Made by a program: the position numbers and the translations under genes. Below are positions 34,393 to 41,866 of a DNA stretch of 64,000 nucleotides, one piece after another; positions within the stretch are counted from its first letter, which is position 1; each line of letters opens with the position of its first letter. Origin of the DNA: [Actinomadura] parvosata subsp. kistnae (GTDB taxonomy: Bacteria; Actinomycetota; Actinomycetes; Streptosporangiales; Streptosporangiaceae). The notes below the pieces were generated by a model. That model saw only the letters and a program-made list of their open reading frames with translations, did not search any database and was not told the origin of the DNA. The stretch is taken from contig NZ_OOHJ01000022.1 in assembly GCF_900323885.1 (NCBI RefSeq), positions 806,001-870,000 on the forward strand, read 5' to 3'.

Positions 34393-34486
34393 GTTGACAA
34401 TATTGTGCGACAGCAAGGCGCAGCTCGCCACAAACCCGCCGCAATCAGGGAAAGTGTTGACAATATAGTCGCCACGCTCCTAGCGT
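34393..34486. promoter_or_regulatory. Paired GntR operator-like sites and galB promoter
   Basis: GTTGACAATATTGTGCG (34393-34409) and GTTGACAATATAGTCGC (34456-34472) match at nearly every position and are 63 bp apart, six helical turns. The second contains the -35 box TTGACA (34457-34462); TAGCGT (34481-34486), 18 bp on, is a fair -10. Transcription would then begin at about the GTG at 34494. A repressor bound here would cover the promoter, and pairing of the two sites by looping is possible. Confidence 0.65.
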
Positions 34487-34493
34487 CAGCGAA

Positions 34494-35225
34494 GTGACCT
34501 CTCCTCGTACCCTGTTGGTGATCAGTGCGCACGCCGGCGACTTCGTCTGGCGCGCGGGCGGCGCGATAGCCCTGGCCACGAGCCGCGGCGAGCGCGCGAA
34601 GGTGGTGTGCCTCAGCTACGGCGAGCGCGGCGAGTCCGCGAAGGCGTGGCGCGCGGGCAGGACGCTGCAGGAGATCAAGGCGATCCGGCGCGAGGAGGCG
34701 GAGCACGCCGCCGCGGCGCTGGGCGCCGAGATCGAGTTCCTCGACGCGGGCGACTACCCCTTGGTGGAGAGCCGGGAGCTGGTGGACCGGCTGGTCGGCG
34801 TCTACCGAGAGGTGGTGCCGGACGTGGTGCTGACGCACCCGATGGCCGACCCGTACAACGGCGATCATCCGGCGGCGGCCCGGATGGCGTTGCAGGCGCG
34901 GGTGCTGGCGCAGGCCATCGGGTACGACGCGCCGGGCGAGCCGCTGGGCGCGCCGCCCGTGTTCTTCTTCGAGCCGCACCAGCCGGAGCAGTGCGACTTC
35001 AAGCCGGACGTGCTGCTCGACATTACGCCGGTGTTCGGCGCGAAGCGCAAGGCGATGGAGTGCCTGCCGGCCCAGCAGCACATGTGGGACTACTACACCG
35101 ACCTGGCCAGGCGCCGCGGCGTGCAGCTCAAGCGCAACGCGGGCCCGAACCTGGGGCTGGCGCACGACACGATAGGCGAGGCGTACATGCGGCTGTATCC
35201 GCAGGTCACGGACGTGCTGTCGTGA
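34494..35225 (+). CDS. galB: PIG-L family 4-oxalomesaconate hydratase-like protein
   Basis: This 243-residue protein belongs to the PIG-L/LmbE fold. Its first motif reads SAHAGDFVWRAGGAIAL instead of the AHPDDE of sugar deacetylases. That variant, with THPMADPYNGDHPAAA and the C-terminal QCDFKPDVLLDITPVFGAKR, is the pattern I remember for GalB, the zinc-dependent 4-oxalomesaconate hydratase of gallate degradation. Its product, 4-carboxy-4-hydroxy-2-oxoadipate, is the substrate of the next gene's enzyme. It starts with GTG at 34494 without a ribosome site and may be leaderless. It overlaps the next gene by 4 bp (GTGA). Confidence 0.82.
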   Translation: MTSPRTLLVISAHAGDFVWRAGGAIALATSRGERAKVVCLSYGERGESAKAWRAGRTLQEIKAIRREEAEHAAAALGAEIEFLDAGDYPLVESRELVDRLVGVYREVVPDVVLTHPMADPYNGDHPAAARMALQARVLAQAIGYDAPGEPLGAPPVFFFEPHQPEQCDFKPDVLLDITPVFGAKRKAMECLPAQQHMWDYYTDLARRRGVQLKRNAGPNLGLAHDTIGEAYMRLYPQVTDVLS

Positions 35226-35914
35226 GGAACGTGGTCGTCACCGGCATCCCGCGCGCCGACCTCGGCCGAATCGACACGCTGGCCTCGTACGGCGTCGCGA
35301 CCGTGCACGAGGCGCTGGGCCGCACCGGCTACCTCGGCCCCGGGCTGCGCCCCGCCTGGCCGGGCGCCCGGACGGGCGGGAACGCGGTCACCGTGCTGTG
35401 CTGGCCGGGCGACAACCTGATGATCCACGTCGCGGTCGAGCAGTGCCAGATAGGCGACATCCTGGTCGTCACCACGACGTCGCCGTCCACGGACGGCATG
35501 TTCGGTGAGCTGTTCGCGACCGCGCTGAGGTATCGCGGGGTGCGCGGGGTGGTGATCAACGCGGGCGTGCGCGACGTGGCGGAGCTGCGCGCGATGGGCT
35601 TCCCGGCCTGGAGCGCGGCCGTCAGCGCGCAGGGCACGGTGAAGGCCACCCCGGGCGCGGTGAACGTGCCGGTCACGATCGGCGGGCAGCTCATCAGGCC
35701 CGGCGACACGATCCTCGCCGACGACGACGGCGTGCTCGTCTGCCCGCGCACGGACCTCGACCGGGCCATCGCCGCCTCCGCCGCCCGCGCGGACAAGGAG
35801 GCCACCACCCGCGCCGCCTTCCTCAAGGGCGAGCTGGGTCTCGACCGGTACGGCCTGCGCGAGCGCCTGCCGGCGCTGGGCATCACCTACGAGGAGTACG
35901 ACGGTGACCGATGA
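35222..35914 (+). CDS. galC: 4-carboxy-4-hydroxy-2-oxoadipate aldolase, RraA-like class II
   Basis: This 230-residue enzyme would split 4-carboxy-4-hydroxy-2-oxoadipate to pyruvate and oxaloacetate with a divalent metal. The RraA-type fold is clear: YGVATVHEALGRTGYLGPGLRP, PGDNLMIHVAVEQCQIGDILVV, the active-site segment RGVRGVVINAGVRDVAEL (Arg-Asp pair) and PGDTILADDDGVLVCP. The C-terminal helix with GLRERLPALGITYEEYD is typical of GalC/LigK. The GTG start overlaps the galB stop, and the end overlaps galD by 11 bp. Family members can also decarboxylate oxaloacetate. Confidence 0.87.
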   Translation: MRNVVVTGIPRADLGRIDTLASYGVATVHEALGRTGYLGPGLRPAWPGARTGGNAVTVLCWPGDNLMIHVAVEQCQIGDILVVTTTSPSTDGMFGELFATALRYRGVRGVVINAGVRDVAELRAMGFPAWSAAVSAQGTVKATPGAVNVPVTIGGQLIRPGDTILADDDGVLVCPRTDLDRAIAASAARADKEATTRAAFLKGELGLDRYGLRERLPALGITYEEYDGDR

Positions 35915-37046
35915 GGGCGTGCGCTGCATGCTGATGCGCGGCGGCACCTCCAAGGGCGCGTACTTCCTGGCGGGGGACCTGCCGGCGGACCCCGGGGAGC
36001 GCGACGACCTGCTGCTGCGCGTCCTGGGCAGCCCCGACCCGCGCCAGATCGACGGCATCGGCGGCGCGCACCCGCTGACCAGCAAGGTCGCCGTCGTCTC
36101 GGCCAGTGCGGACCCGTCCGCGGACGTGGACTACCTCTTCCTCCAGGTGGCGGTGGACGAGCCGGTCGTCTCCGCCCGCCAGAACTGCGGCAACATCCTG
36201 GCGGGCGTGGGCCCGTTCGCCGTGGAGCGGGGGCTGGTGGAGCCGGGCGGCGACCGTACGGACGTGCGGATCCGCCTGGTGAACACGGGCGGCTTCGCCA
36301 CCGCGAGCTTCCCGACGCCGGGCGGCCGGGTGGACTATCGGGGCGGCACCGCGATCTCGGGCGTGCCGGGCACGGCCGCGGCCGTGGTGCTGGGGTTCGA
36401 GGACACGGCCGGCTCGGCGACCGGCGGGCTGCTGCCGACCGGCCGGGTACTGGACGTGATCGACGGCGTGGAGGTGACCTGCGTCGACAACGGCATGCCG
36501 GTCGTCGTCGCGGCGGCGGAGGACCTGGGGATCACCGGTTACGAGCCGCACGAGGAGCTGGCGCGGGACGCCGCCCTGCTCGACCGGGTCCAGTCGCTGC
36601 GGCTCCAGGCGGGCAAGCTGATGGGGCTCGGCGACGTGAGCGCCGCGTCGGTGCCGAAGACCACGCTGGTCGCCCCGCCGAGGGACGGCGGCGTGTTGTG
36701 CACGCGCACGTTCATCCCGGTCCGGCCGCACGCGGCGATCGGGGTGCTGGGCGCGATCAGCGTCGTCACGGCCGCCCTGCTGCCGGGCGGCGTGCCGGGC
36801 CGGCACGCCCGCCTGCCCGGGGGCGGCCGGTTCGACGTCGAGCACCCGACTGTGGGCGGGCGGTTCGACGTCGAGCACCCGACTGTGGGCGGGCGGTTCG
36901 ATGTCGAGCACCCGACCGGGCACCTGGAGGTGGAGGTGGAGCTCGACCTGTCCACCGACCCGCCCACCGCGGTGCGCGCGGCCAACGTCCGCACCGCGCG
37001 CAAGCTCTTCGACGGAACGGTCTACCCGAGGGAAGGAAATCCGTGA
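35904..37046 (+). CDS. galD: 4-oxalomesaconate tautomerase-like PrpF-family isomerase
   Basis: This 380-residue PrpF-fold isomerase has both halves of the diaminopimelate-epimerase-like fold. The opening MLMRGGTSKGAYFLAGDLP, the segment IGGAHPLTSKVAVVS, the proposed catalytic ARQNCGNILAGVGPFAVE and MGLGDVSAASVPKTTLV are all present. In gallate and protocatechuate pathways GalD interconverts keto and enol forms of 4-oxalomesaconate for GalB. Three 33-bp repeats (36822-36920) insert extra GGRFDVEHPTV units before the final HPTGHLEVEVELDLS strand, an apparent in-frame expansion. The GTG start overlaps galC and the stop overlaps the dioxygenase start (GTGA). Confidence 0.85.
   Translation: MTDEGVRCMLMRGGTSKGAYFLAGDLPADPGERDDLLLRVLGSPDPRQIDGIGGAHPLTSKVAVVSASADPSADVDYLFLQVAVDEPVVSARQNCGNILAGVGPFAVERGLVEPGGDRTDVRIRLVNTGGFATASFPTPGGRVDYRGGTAISGVPGTAAAVVLGFEDTAGSATGGLLPTGRVLDVIDGVEVTCVDNGMPVVVAAAEDLGITGYEPHEELARDAALLDRVQSLRLQAGKLMGLGDVSAASVPKTTLVAPPRDGGVLCTRTFIPVRPHAAIGVLGAISVVTAALLPGGVPGRHARLPGGGRFDVEHPTVGGRFDVEHPTVGGRFDVEHPTGHLEVEVELDLSTDPPTAVRAANVRTARKLFDGTVYPREGNP
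36822..36920. repeat. Three tandem 33-bp repeats within galD
   Basis: Units at 36822, 36855 and 36888 are almost identical and encode GGRFDVEHPTV three times. The single-unit form fits the family pattern, so two units look like recent additions. The frame is preserved. Confidence 0.9.
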
Positions 37047-37999
37047 ACGCGCTGCTGCACGACGTCGCCCACCTCGGCCACGTCGAACTGCTCACTCCCC
37101 AGCCCGAGCGCAGCCTGTGGTTCTTCACCGAGATCCTCGGCATGACGGCCGCGAGCCAGGACGGCGACTCCGTCCACCTGCGCACCTACGACGACTACGA
37201 GCACCACAGCCTGACGCTGACCGCGCACCACACCTCTGGCATCCGGGCGACGGGCCTGCGGGCGAGCAGCCAGGAGGCGCTCGACCGCCGGGTGCTGGCG
37301 ATCAAGGACGCGGGCCTCGGCATCGGCTGGCGCGACGGCGAGCCCGGCCGCGGCCCCACCTACGCCTTCCGCGACCCCGACGGCCACGAGTTCCGGCTGT
37401 ACTGGGAGTCGGAGTGGTACGAGGCGCCCGAGGAGCTGCGCCCGGCGCTGAAGAACCAGCCCCAGGCGTTCCCCGGGCACGGCGTCGGCGTGCGCCGCCT
37501 CGACCACGTCAACTTCCTGGCCGCCGAGGCCGCGGCGAACGGCGCGTTCGTCCGGGACGTGCTCGGCGCGCGCGTCACCGAGCAGATCATGCTCGACTCC
37601 GGCCGCGTCTCGGCCCAGTGGCTGCACTTCGCCAGCAAGTCGTACGACCTCGTCTACACCGACGACTGGTCCGGCTCGTCCGGCCGCCTGCACCACCTCG
37701 CCTTCGCCACGAACGCGCGCGAGGACATCCTGCGCGCGGCCGACATCTGCCTGGAGAACGGCGTCTTCATCGAGACGGGCCCGCACAAGCACGCCATCCA
37801 GCAGACGTTCTTCCTGTACGTCTACGAGCCCGGCGGCAACCGGGTCGAGCTGTGCAACCCGCTGACCAGGCTCATCCTGGCCCCTGACTGGCGGACCATC
37901 ACGTGGACGGAGGCCGAGCGCGCCAAGGGCCAGGCGTGGGGGCTGAAGACGATCGACTCCTTCCACACGCACGGGACGCCGCCGGTCAGCCCGGCTTGA
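37043..37999 (+). CDS. Type I extradiol ring-cleavage dioxygenase (VOC family)
   Basis: This 318-residue two-module VOC protein has the pattern of catechol 2,3-dioxygenases. Iron ligands are suggested by HLGHVELLTPQPERSLWFF (N-module), RRLDHVNFLAAEA and LHHLAFAT (C-module His pair), and the Glu in VYEPGGNRVEL. Conserved acid/base candidates follow in the same module (IETGPHKHAIQQTFFLYVYEPGG). It should open an aromatic diol next to the ring hydroxyls using Fe(II) and O2. It is translationally coupled to galD (GTGA). Classical gallate dioxygenases are type II enzymes, so this cluster probably handles a different or modified diol. Confidence 0.87.
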   Translation: MNALLHDVAHLGHVELLTPQPERSLWFFTEILGMTAASQDGDSVHLRTYDDYEHHSLTLTAHHTSGIRATGLRASSQEALDRRVLAIKDAGLGIGWRDGEPGRGPTYAFRDPDGHEFRLYWESEWYEAPEELRPALKNQPQAFPGHGVGVRRLDHVNFLAAEAAANGAFVRDVLGARVTEQIMLDSGRVSAQWLHFASKSYDLVYTDDWSGSSGRLHHLAFATNAREDILRAADICLENGVFIETGPHKHAIQQTFFLYVYEPGGNRVELCNPLTRLILAPDWRTITWTEAERAKGQAWGLKTIDSFHTHGTPPVSPA

Positions 38000-38402
38000 C
38001 GGCCTCCCAGGTGGGTTGCTCGCCCGGTGCCAGCTCGACGAAGTCCGGCAGGTCGCGCAGCGCCTCCTCGGCGCCGCCCGGCGTGTACGTGGCGATGATC
38101 CGCAGGGGCCGCCACCCCGTGTTGAACGTCGAGTGCATCGTCCCCATCGGGATGTAGACGGCGTCGCCGGCCGTGACCGCGAACTCGGGCCCGTCGCCGA
38201 CCGTCTGCCTGCCCTCCCCTTCGATGATGTAGAGCACCTCGTCGGAGAGGGGGTGCTGGTGGCGGTCGTGTCCCTTGCCCGGGTTGATCACGACCTCGCC
38301 GAACGTGGACGAGGCGCCCGGCACGCTGCCGGGCGTCACGTGCCACTTGATCGAACCCCAGTCGAAGACCATGGTCGGCACGTCGTCCGGTCTGCGGTGC
38401 AT
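37986..38402 (-). CDS. Cupin-domain protein
   Basis: This 138-residue single-cupin protein carries both cupin motifs: GKGHDRHQHPLSDEVLYIIEG (His pair and Glu) and VYIPMGTMHSTFNTG (second His). A metal centre and a small carboxylic or phenolic substrate are likely. The start at 38402 has AGGAG 6-10 bp upstream. It lies 8 bp after the PEP-hydrolase-family gene and is convergent with the dioxygenase, whose 3' end it overlaps by 14 bp. A lyase, isomerase or dioxygenase role in the same pathway is inferred from position. Confidence 0.83.
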   Translation of the reverse strand: MHRRPDDVPTMVFDWGSIKWHVTPGSVPGASSTFGEVVINPGKGHDRHQHPLSDEVLYIIEGEGRQTVGDGPEFAVTAGDAVYIPMGTMHSTFNTGWRPLRIIATYTPGGAEEALRDLPDFVELAPGEQPTWEAVKPG

Positions 38403-38410
38403 GCGTTCTC

Positions 38411-39226
38411 CTAAAGGCCCTTGAAGGCCCGTAGCTGGTCGGCGATGGCGCGCTCGGCGGGCAGGCGCTCCATGGAGGAGGCGCCGAAGAAGCCCGCGAC
38501 GCCGCTGGTGCGCGCCTGGATGTAGGCGACGTCGTCGGGCTCGGCGATGGGGCCGCCGTGGCACAGGACGATGATGTCGGGGTTCACGGCGACGGCGGCG
38601 TCGCGCATCTCCTGGACGCGCACGGCCGACTCGTCGAGGGTGAGCGCGGTCTTGGCGCCGATGGTGCCCTTCGTGGTCAGGCCCATGTGCGGCACGATGA
38701 TGTCGGCGCCCGCCCGCGCCATGGCCGTGGCCTGCTCGGGGGTGAACACGTACGGGGCGGTGAGCAGGCCGCGCTCGGCGGCCAGCCGGATCATCTCGAT
38801 CTCCAGGTCGAAGCCCATGCCGGTCTCCTCCAGGTTCGCCCGGAAGACGCCGTCGATGAGGCCGACCGTGGGGAAGTTCTGGACGCCGGCGAAGCCCATG
38901 GCCTTGAGCTGGTCGAGGAACTGCGGCATGAGCCGGAACGGGTCGGTGCCGCAGACGCCGGCCAGCACGGGGGTGTCCTTGACGACCGGCAGCACCTCGC
39001 CGGCCATCTCGACCACGATCGCGTTGGCGTCACCGTACGGCAGCAGCCCGGCCAGCGAGCCGCGCCCGGCCATCCTGAACCGGCCGGAGTTGTAGATGAT
39101 GATCAGGTCGGCGCCGCCCAGCTCGGCGGCCTTGGCGGACAGCCCGGTGCCCGCGCCGGCCCCGATGACGAGCCGGCCGCTCTTCTGCTCGGCCCTGAGC
39201 CTGCTGAGCGCCTCGTCGCGGTTCAT
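38411..39226 (-). CDS. Phosphoenolpyruvate hydrolase-family TIM-barrel protein
   Basis: This 271-residue TIM-barrel protein belongs to the PEP hydrolase-like family related to the C-terminal half of tomato Tm-1. Visible features are RLVIGAGAGTGLSAKAAEL, GADLIIIYNSGRFRMAGRGS, VLAGVCGTDPF, GVQNFPTVGLIDG and the C-terminal IIVLCHGGPIAEPDDV. The enzymatic reaction of bacterial members is not well settled. AGGAG precedes the start. It lies downstream of the Tm-1-like gene across the 17-bp repeat array and just upstream of the cupin gene, so the three form one operon facing the gal genes. Confidence 0.83.
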   Translation of the reverse strand: MNRDEALSRLRAEQKSGRLVIGAGAGTGLSAKAAELGGADLIIIYNSGRFRMAGRGSLAGLLPYGDANAIVVEMAGEVLPVVKDTPVLAGVCGTDPFRLMPQFLDQLKAMGFAGVQNFPTVGLIDGVFRANLEETGMGFDLEIEMIRLAAERGLLTAPYVFTPEQATAMARAGADIIVPHMGLTTKGTIGAKTALTLDESAVRVQEMRDAAVAVNPDIIVLCHGGPIAEPDDVAYIQARTSGVAGFFGASSMERLPAERAIADQLRAFKGL

Positions 39227-39239
39227 ACCGCTCCTTTCC

Positions 39240-39390
39240 GGATCAGCTCGATCTTTCGGATCGGCTCGATTCCTGCATCAGCCCGATTTCTGGATCAGCC
39301 CAGTGTCTGGATCAGCCCAGTGTCTGGATCAGCCCAGTGTCTGGATCAGCCCAGTGTCTGGATCAGCCCGATTTCTGGATCAGCTCGTGC
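39240..39390. repeat. 17-bp tandem array overlapping end of Tm-1-like gene
   Basis: Near-perfect units of tctggatcagcccagtg start at 39289, 39306, 39323 and 39340, with variant units at 39357 and 39374 and degenerate ones from 39240. The units at 39357 and 39374 are the last codons of the Tm-1-like gene (LIQKSG and stop), so the array seems to have grown by copying the 3' end of that gene into the gap before the next. Confidence 0.88.
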
Positions 39391-40661
39391 AGCCGGTCGG
39401 CGGCGGCGACCGCGAACCGGGGCTGGTTGATGTCGTCGTCGCTGTCCACCACCTGGACGCCGGTGCCCGCCACCGCTTCCGTCACGGCATCGAAGCAGGC
39501 GGCGGCGGCCGCGGGGTCGTGGAACGGGCCGCCCTCGACGTCCACGGCGGAGACGCCGCCGCGCGGCACGAACAGCGCCACCGGACCTGTGGCGGCGGCC
39601 AGCTTGGCGCCGATCTGCCGGCCGATCGCGGCGCACTCCTCCGCCGTGGTGCGCATCAGCGTCACGGTCGGGTTGTGCACCAGCAGCCGCCGCCGCGCGA
39701 ACCGCTCGGGGACGGTGTCCATCGGCCCGAAGTTCACCATGTCGACCGCGCCCAGGCTGACGACCTGCGGCACGCCGGCGGCCCCGGCGGCGGACAGGCG
39801 GTCGGGCCCCGCCGACAGGACGCCGCCCACCAGCTCGTCGGCCAGCTCGGTGGTGGTCAGGTCGAGCACGCCGGCGAAGTAGCCGTCCCTGATCAGTGCC
39901 TCCATGGCGCGCCCGCCGGAGCCGGTGGCGTGGAAGACGACCACCTCGTAGCCCAGCTCCTCCAGCCGGGCCCGGGCGGCGGTCACGGCGGGCGTGGTCA
40001 CCCCGAACATCGTGGCGGCGACCAGGGGCCGGTCGTCGCGCGGCGCCTCGCGGCGGCGCGCGTCGCAGGCGGCGGCCATCGCGGCGATCGCCGCCGCCGC
40101 GTTGCCGAGGATGGGGCGGGAGATCGCGTTGACGCCCGCGACGTCGACGACGCTGTACATGAGCGTCACGTCGCTCTGCCCGACATACGGGGAGACGTCG
40201 CCGCTCGCCATCGTGGAGACCAGCAGTTTGGGCACCCCGACGGGCAGCGCGGCCATGGCGGCCGCCGCGATCGAGGAGCCGCCGCTGCCGCCGAGCGCCA
40301 GCACGCCGCTCAGCCGGCCGCGCTCCCACAGGTCTCTGGCGAGCCGCGCGGCACCGTCGGCCATGACGCGCAGGGCGGCGCCGCGGTCGCCGTCGCTCCT
40401 GAGCCGCGCCAGGCTCGCCCCGCCCGCCTCGGCGACGACCTGCGCCGGCACGTCGGCGACCAGCGCGGGATCGCCCGCGCCGGGATCGCCCGTCACGCCC
40501 GCGCCGGGATCGCCCGTGACCCCCGCGCCCGGCTGCGCGGGATCGCCCATGACGCCCGCGTCGAGCAGCACCACCTCCTGCCCGGCCGCCGTGACGAGGT
40601 CACGCACGTAGGCGTACTCCGCGCCCTTGGTGTCGAGGGTCCCGATCAGTAACACGGCCAT
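39363..40661 (-). CDS. Tm-1-like ATP-binding domain protein (UPF0261)
   Basis: This 432-residue protein is of the UPF0261 family, homologous to the N-terminal half of tomato Tm-1. Features are VLLIGTLDTKGAEYAYVRD at the start, GVLALGGSGGSSIAAAAMAALP, KLLVSTMASGDVSPYVG, MFGVTTPAV, VVVFHATGSGGRAMEALI and HNPTVTLMRTTAEECAAIG. Nucleotide binding by the N-terminal region is known for Tm-1. Residues about 40-65 hold a short GAGVTGDP repeat that looks like an insertion. GGAGGAG precedes the start. It is the first gene of a three-gene operon with the PEP-hydrolase-family and cupin genes; bacterial function is unknown, and the setting suggests catabolism. Confidence 0.85.
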   Translation of the reverse strand: MAVLLIGTLDTKGAEYAYVRDLVTAAGQEVVLLDAGVMGDPAQPGAGVTGDPGAGVTGDPGAGDPALVADVPAQVVAEAGGASLARLRSDGDRGAALRVMADGAARLARDLWERGRLSGVLALGGSGGSSIAAAAMAALPVGVPKLLVSTMASGDVSPYVGQSDVTLMYSVVDVAGVNAISRPILGNAAAAIAAMAAACDARRREAPRDDRPLVAATMFGVTTPAVTAARARLEELGYEVVVFHATGSGGRAMEALIRDGYFAGVLDLTTTELADELVGGVLSAGPDRLSAAGAAGVPQVVSLGAVDMVNFGPMDTVPERFARRRLLVHNPTVTLMRTTAEECAAIGRQIGAKLAAATGPVALFVPRGGVSAVDVEGGPFHDPAAAAACFDAVTEAVAGTGVQVVDSDDDINQPRFAVAAADRLHELIQKSG

Positions 40662-40744
40662 GACCGCTCCTCCTCCGGGTTCGCCGCCACAGTGCAGCCT
40701 TTGCCACAGTGCAGCCTCCCCCGCGGTGCGGGCCGTCACGCCTC

Positions 40745-41083
40745 TCAGGGCACGTGAGCCTTGATGGCCACACTGGTCAGGGCGAGCAGCAGCGCCAGGT
40801 CCGGCTCGGCGTCGACGTACACCGCCACCCAGGCCCGGTCCTCGCACGCCTGCACCTGCTCGCACGTGCTCAGGTAGGGCCGCAGCCGGTCGATGGCCGG
40901 GGCGGTCAGGCGCACCTGGATCTCGTCGGCGCCGCTGAGCCGGACGATCTCGGTGCCGCTCACGGCGAACGTCGTGCCGCGCCGGCCGTCGCGCGCCGCG
41001 AGCGCGGGCCACGACCGCAGCTCCGCCACCGCTCGGGCCACGTACGGCCCCCGACGTTCAGCCTCCCGCCGCCAGGCGGTCAT
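40745..41083 (-). CDS. Small LUC/DUF5519-like protein
   Basis: This 112-residue soluble protein starts at 41083 with GGAGGT 9 bp upstream. The body, GTTFAVSGTEIVRLSGADEIQVRLTAP followed by RLRPYL and DRAWVAVYVDAEPDLALLLALTSVA, resembles the small luciferase-like (DUF5519) alpha/beta domain in which two beta strands and a helix end the protein. That assignment is from memory and only moderately sure. It sits between the UPF0261 operon and the XRE regulator, both on the same strand. Confidence 0.55.
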   Translation of the reverse strand: MTAWRREAERRGPYVARAVAELRSWPALAARDGRRGTTFAVSGTEIVRLSGADEIQVRLTAPAIDRLRPYLSTCEQVQACEDRAWVAVYVDAEPDLALLLALTSVAIKAHVP

Positions 41084-41145
41084 CCCTGCCACACCTCCAT
41101 GCTGAGGGATGCGCGTACGCGGCGTCATGGTCCGTTCCGCAACCG

Positions 41146-41760
41146 TTATCGGGCGTGCACGATCAGCCAGATGGCCACCGCCGTCACGCTGCCGGAGCGG
41201 TTGCCGATGATGTGCGGGCGGCTGCACGGGAACGTGACCGAGTCGCCCTCGGCCAGGGTGACGGCCTCCGACTCGAACTCGATCGTCAGCTCCCCCGCCG
41301 TCACCGTGCCGACCTCGTACCCCTCGTGCCGCAGGAACCGGCCGTGAGCGGTGGAGACGGCGTGCGGCGGATAGGTGGACTCGAAGAACTCGACGTCGGG
41401 CGTGGGGCCGGGCGACAACCGCCGGAACGTCACCCCGCCGCCGAGCCGGATCGGCGCCACCTGCCCGGCCCGCCGCACGGCGAGCTCGGGAGCCGGCTCC
41501 CGCTCCCCGGCCGGGCCCGGCGCGGGCCCGCGCTCCTCCCGCGGGTCGAACACGGCGGCCAGCGGCACCCCGATGGCCGAGGTGTAGGCGATCAGCCGGC
41601 TCACCGAGGGCCGCATCGTGCCCCGCTCGATCTGCGACACGGCGCTGGCCGAGATGCCCAGCTCGCGGGCCACCGCCCGCAGCGACTTGCCGGAGCGGGC
41701 GCGCAGCTCCCGCAGCCGGCGGCCGAGCCGCTCGCCGCTGACCGCCTCCAGGTCCTCCAT
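41146..41760 (-). CDS. XRE-family regulator with C-terminal cupin domain
   Basis: This 204-residue regulator has an N-terminal helix-turn-helix (LRELRARSGKSLRAVARELGISASAVSQIERG). The C-terminal cupin is visible in YPPHAVSTAHGRFLRHEGYEVGTVTAGELTIEF and EGDSVTFPCSRPHIIGN. Such proteins sense a small ligand and often control uptake and breakdown of nitrogen compounds. The start at 41760 has AAGGAG just upstream. It is divergent from an NCS1 permease, and the gap contains two GTGTTAA inverted repeats that are likely its operators. Confidence 0.9.
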   Translation of the reverse strand: MEDLEAVSGERLGRRLRELRARSGKSLRAVARELGISASAVSQIERGTMRPSVSRLIAYTSAIGVPLAAVFDPREERGPAPGPAGEREPAPELAVRRAGQVAPIRLGGGVTFRRLSPGPTPDVEFFESTYPPHAVSTAHGRFLRHEGYEVGTVTAGELTIEFESEAVTLAEGDSVTFPCSRPHIIGNRSGSVTAVAIWLIVHAR

Positions 41761-41774
41761 GGCTCCTTCACGGG

Positions 41775-41834
41775 GTGTTAACACGGACGCAATGCGCGCC
41801 CTCGAACCCAGGTGTTAAGTGATGACTTAACACC
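41775..41834. promoter_or_regulatory. Two GTGTTAA operator-like palindromes
   Basis: GTGTTAACAC (41775-41784) is a perfect palindrome. GGTGTTAAGT (41811-41820) and ACTTAACACC (41825-41834) form a perfect 10-bp inverted repeat with spacer gatg. Both carry the same GTGTTAA half-site and lie between the divergent XRE-cupin regulator and the NCS1 permease. Confidence 0.75.
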
Positions 41835-41866
41835 GTCCGGCGACCTACCCCCCAAGGATGCCGCAG

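Noticed and set aside
34393..34409. TTGACA at 34395 as a second plus-strand promoter
   Set aside because: No -10 box stands at a suitable distance before the galB start; the site is better explained as an operator repeat.
39240..39390. CRISPR or attachment site at the 17-bp repeats
   Set aside because: The copies are directly adjacent without spacers and derive from the end of the neighbouring gene; no integrase or tRNA gene is present.
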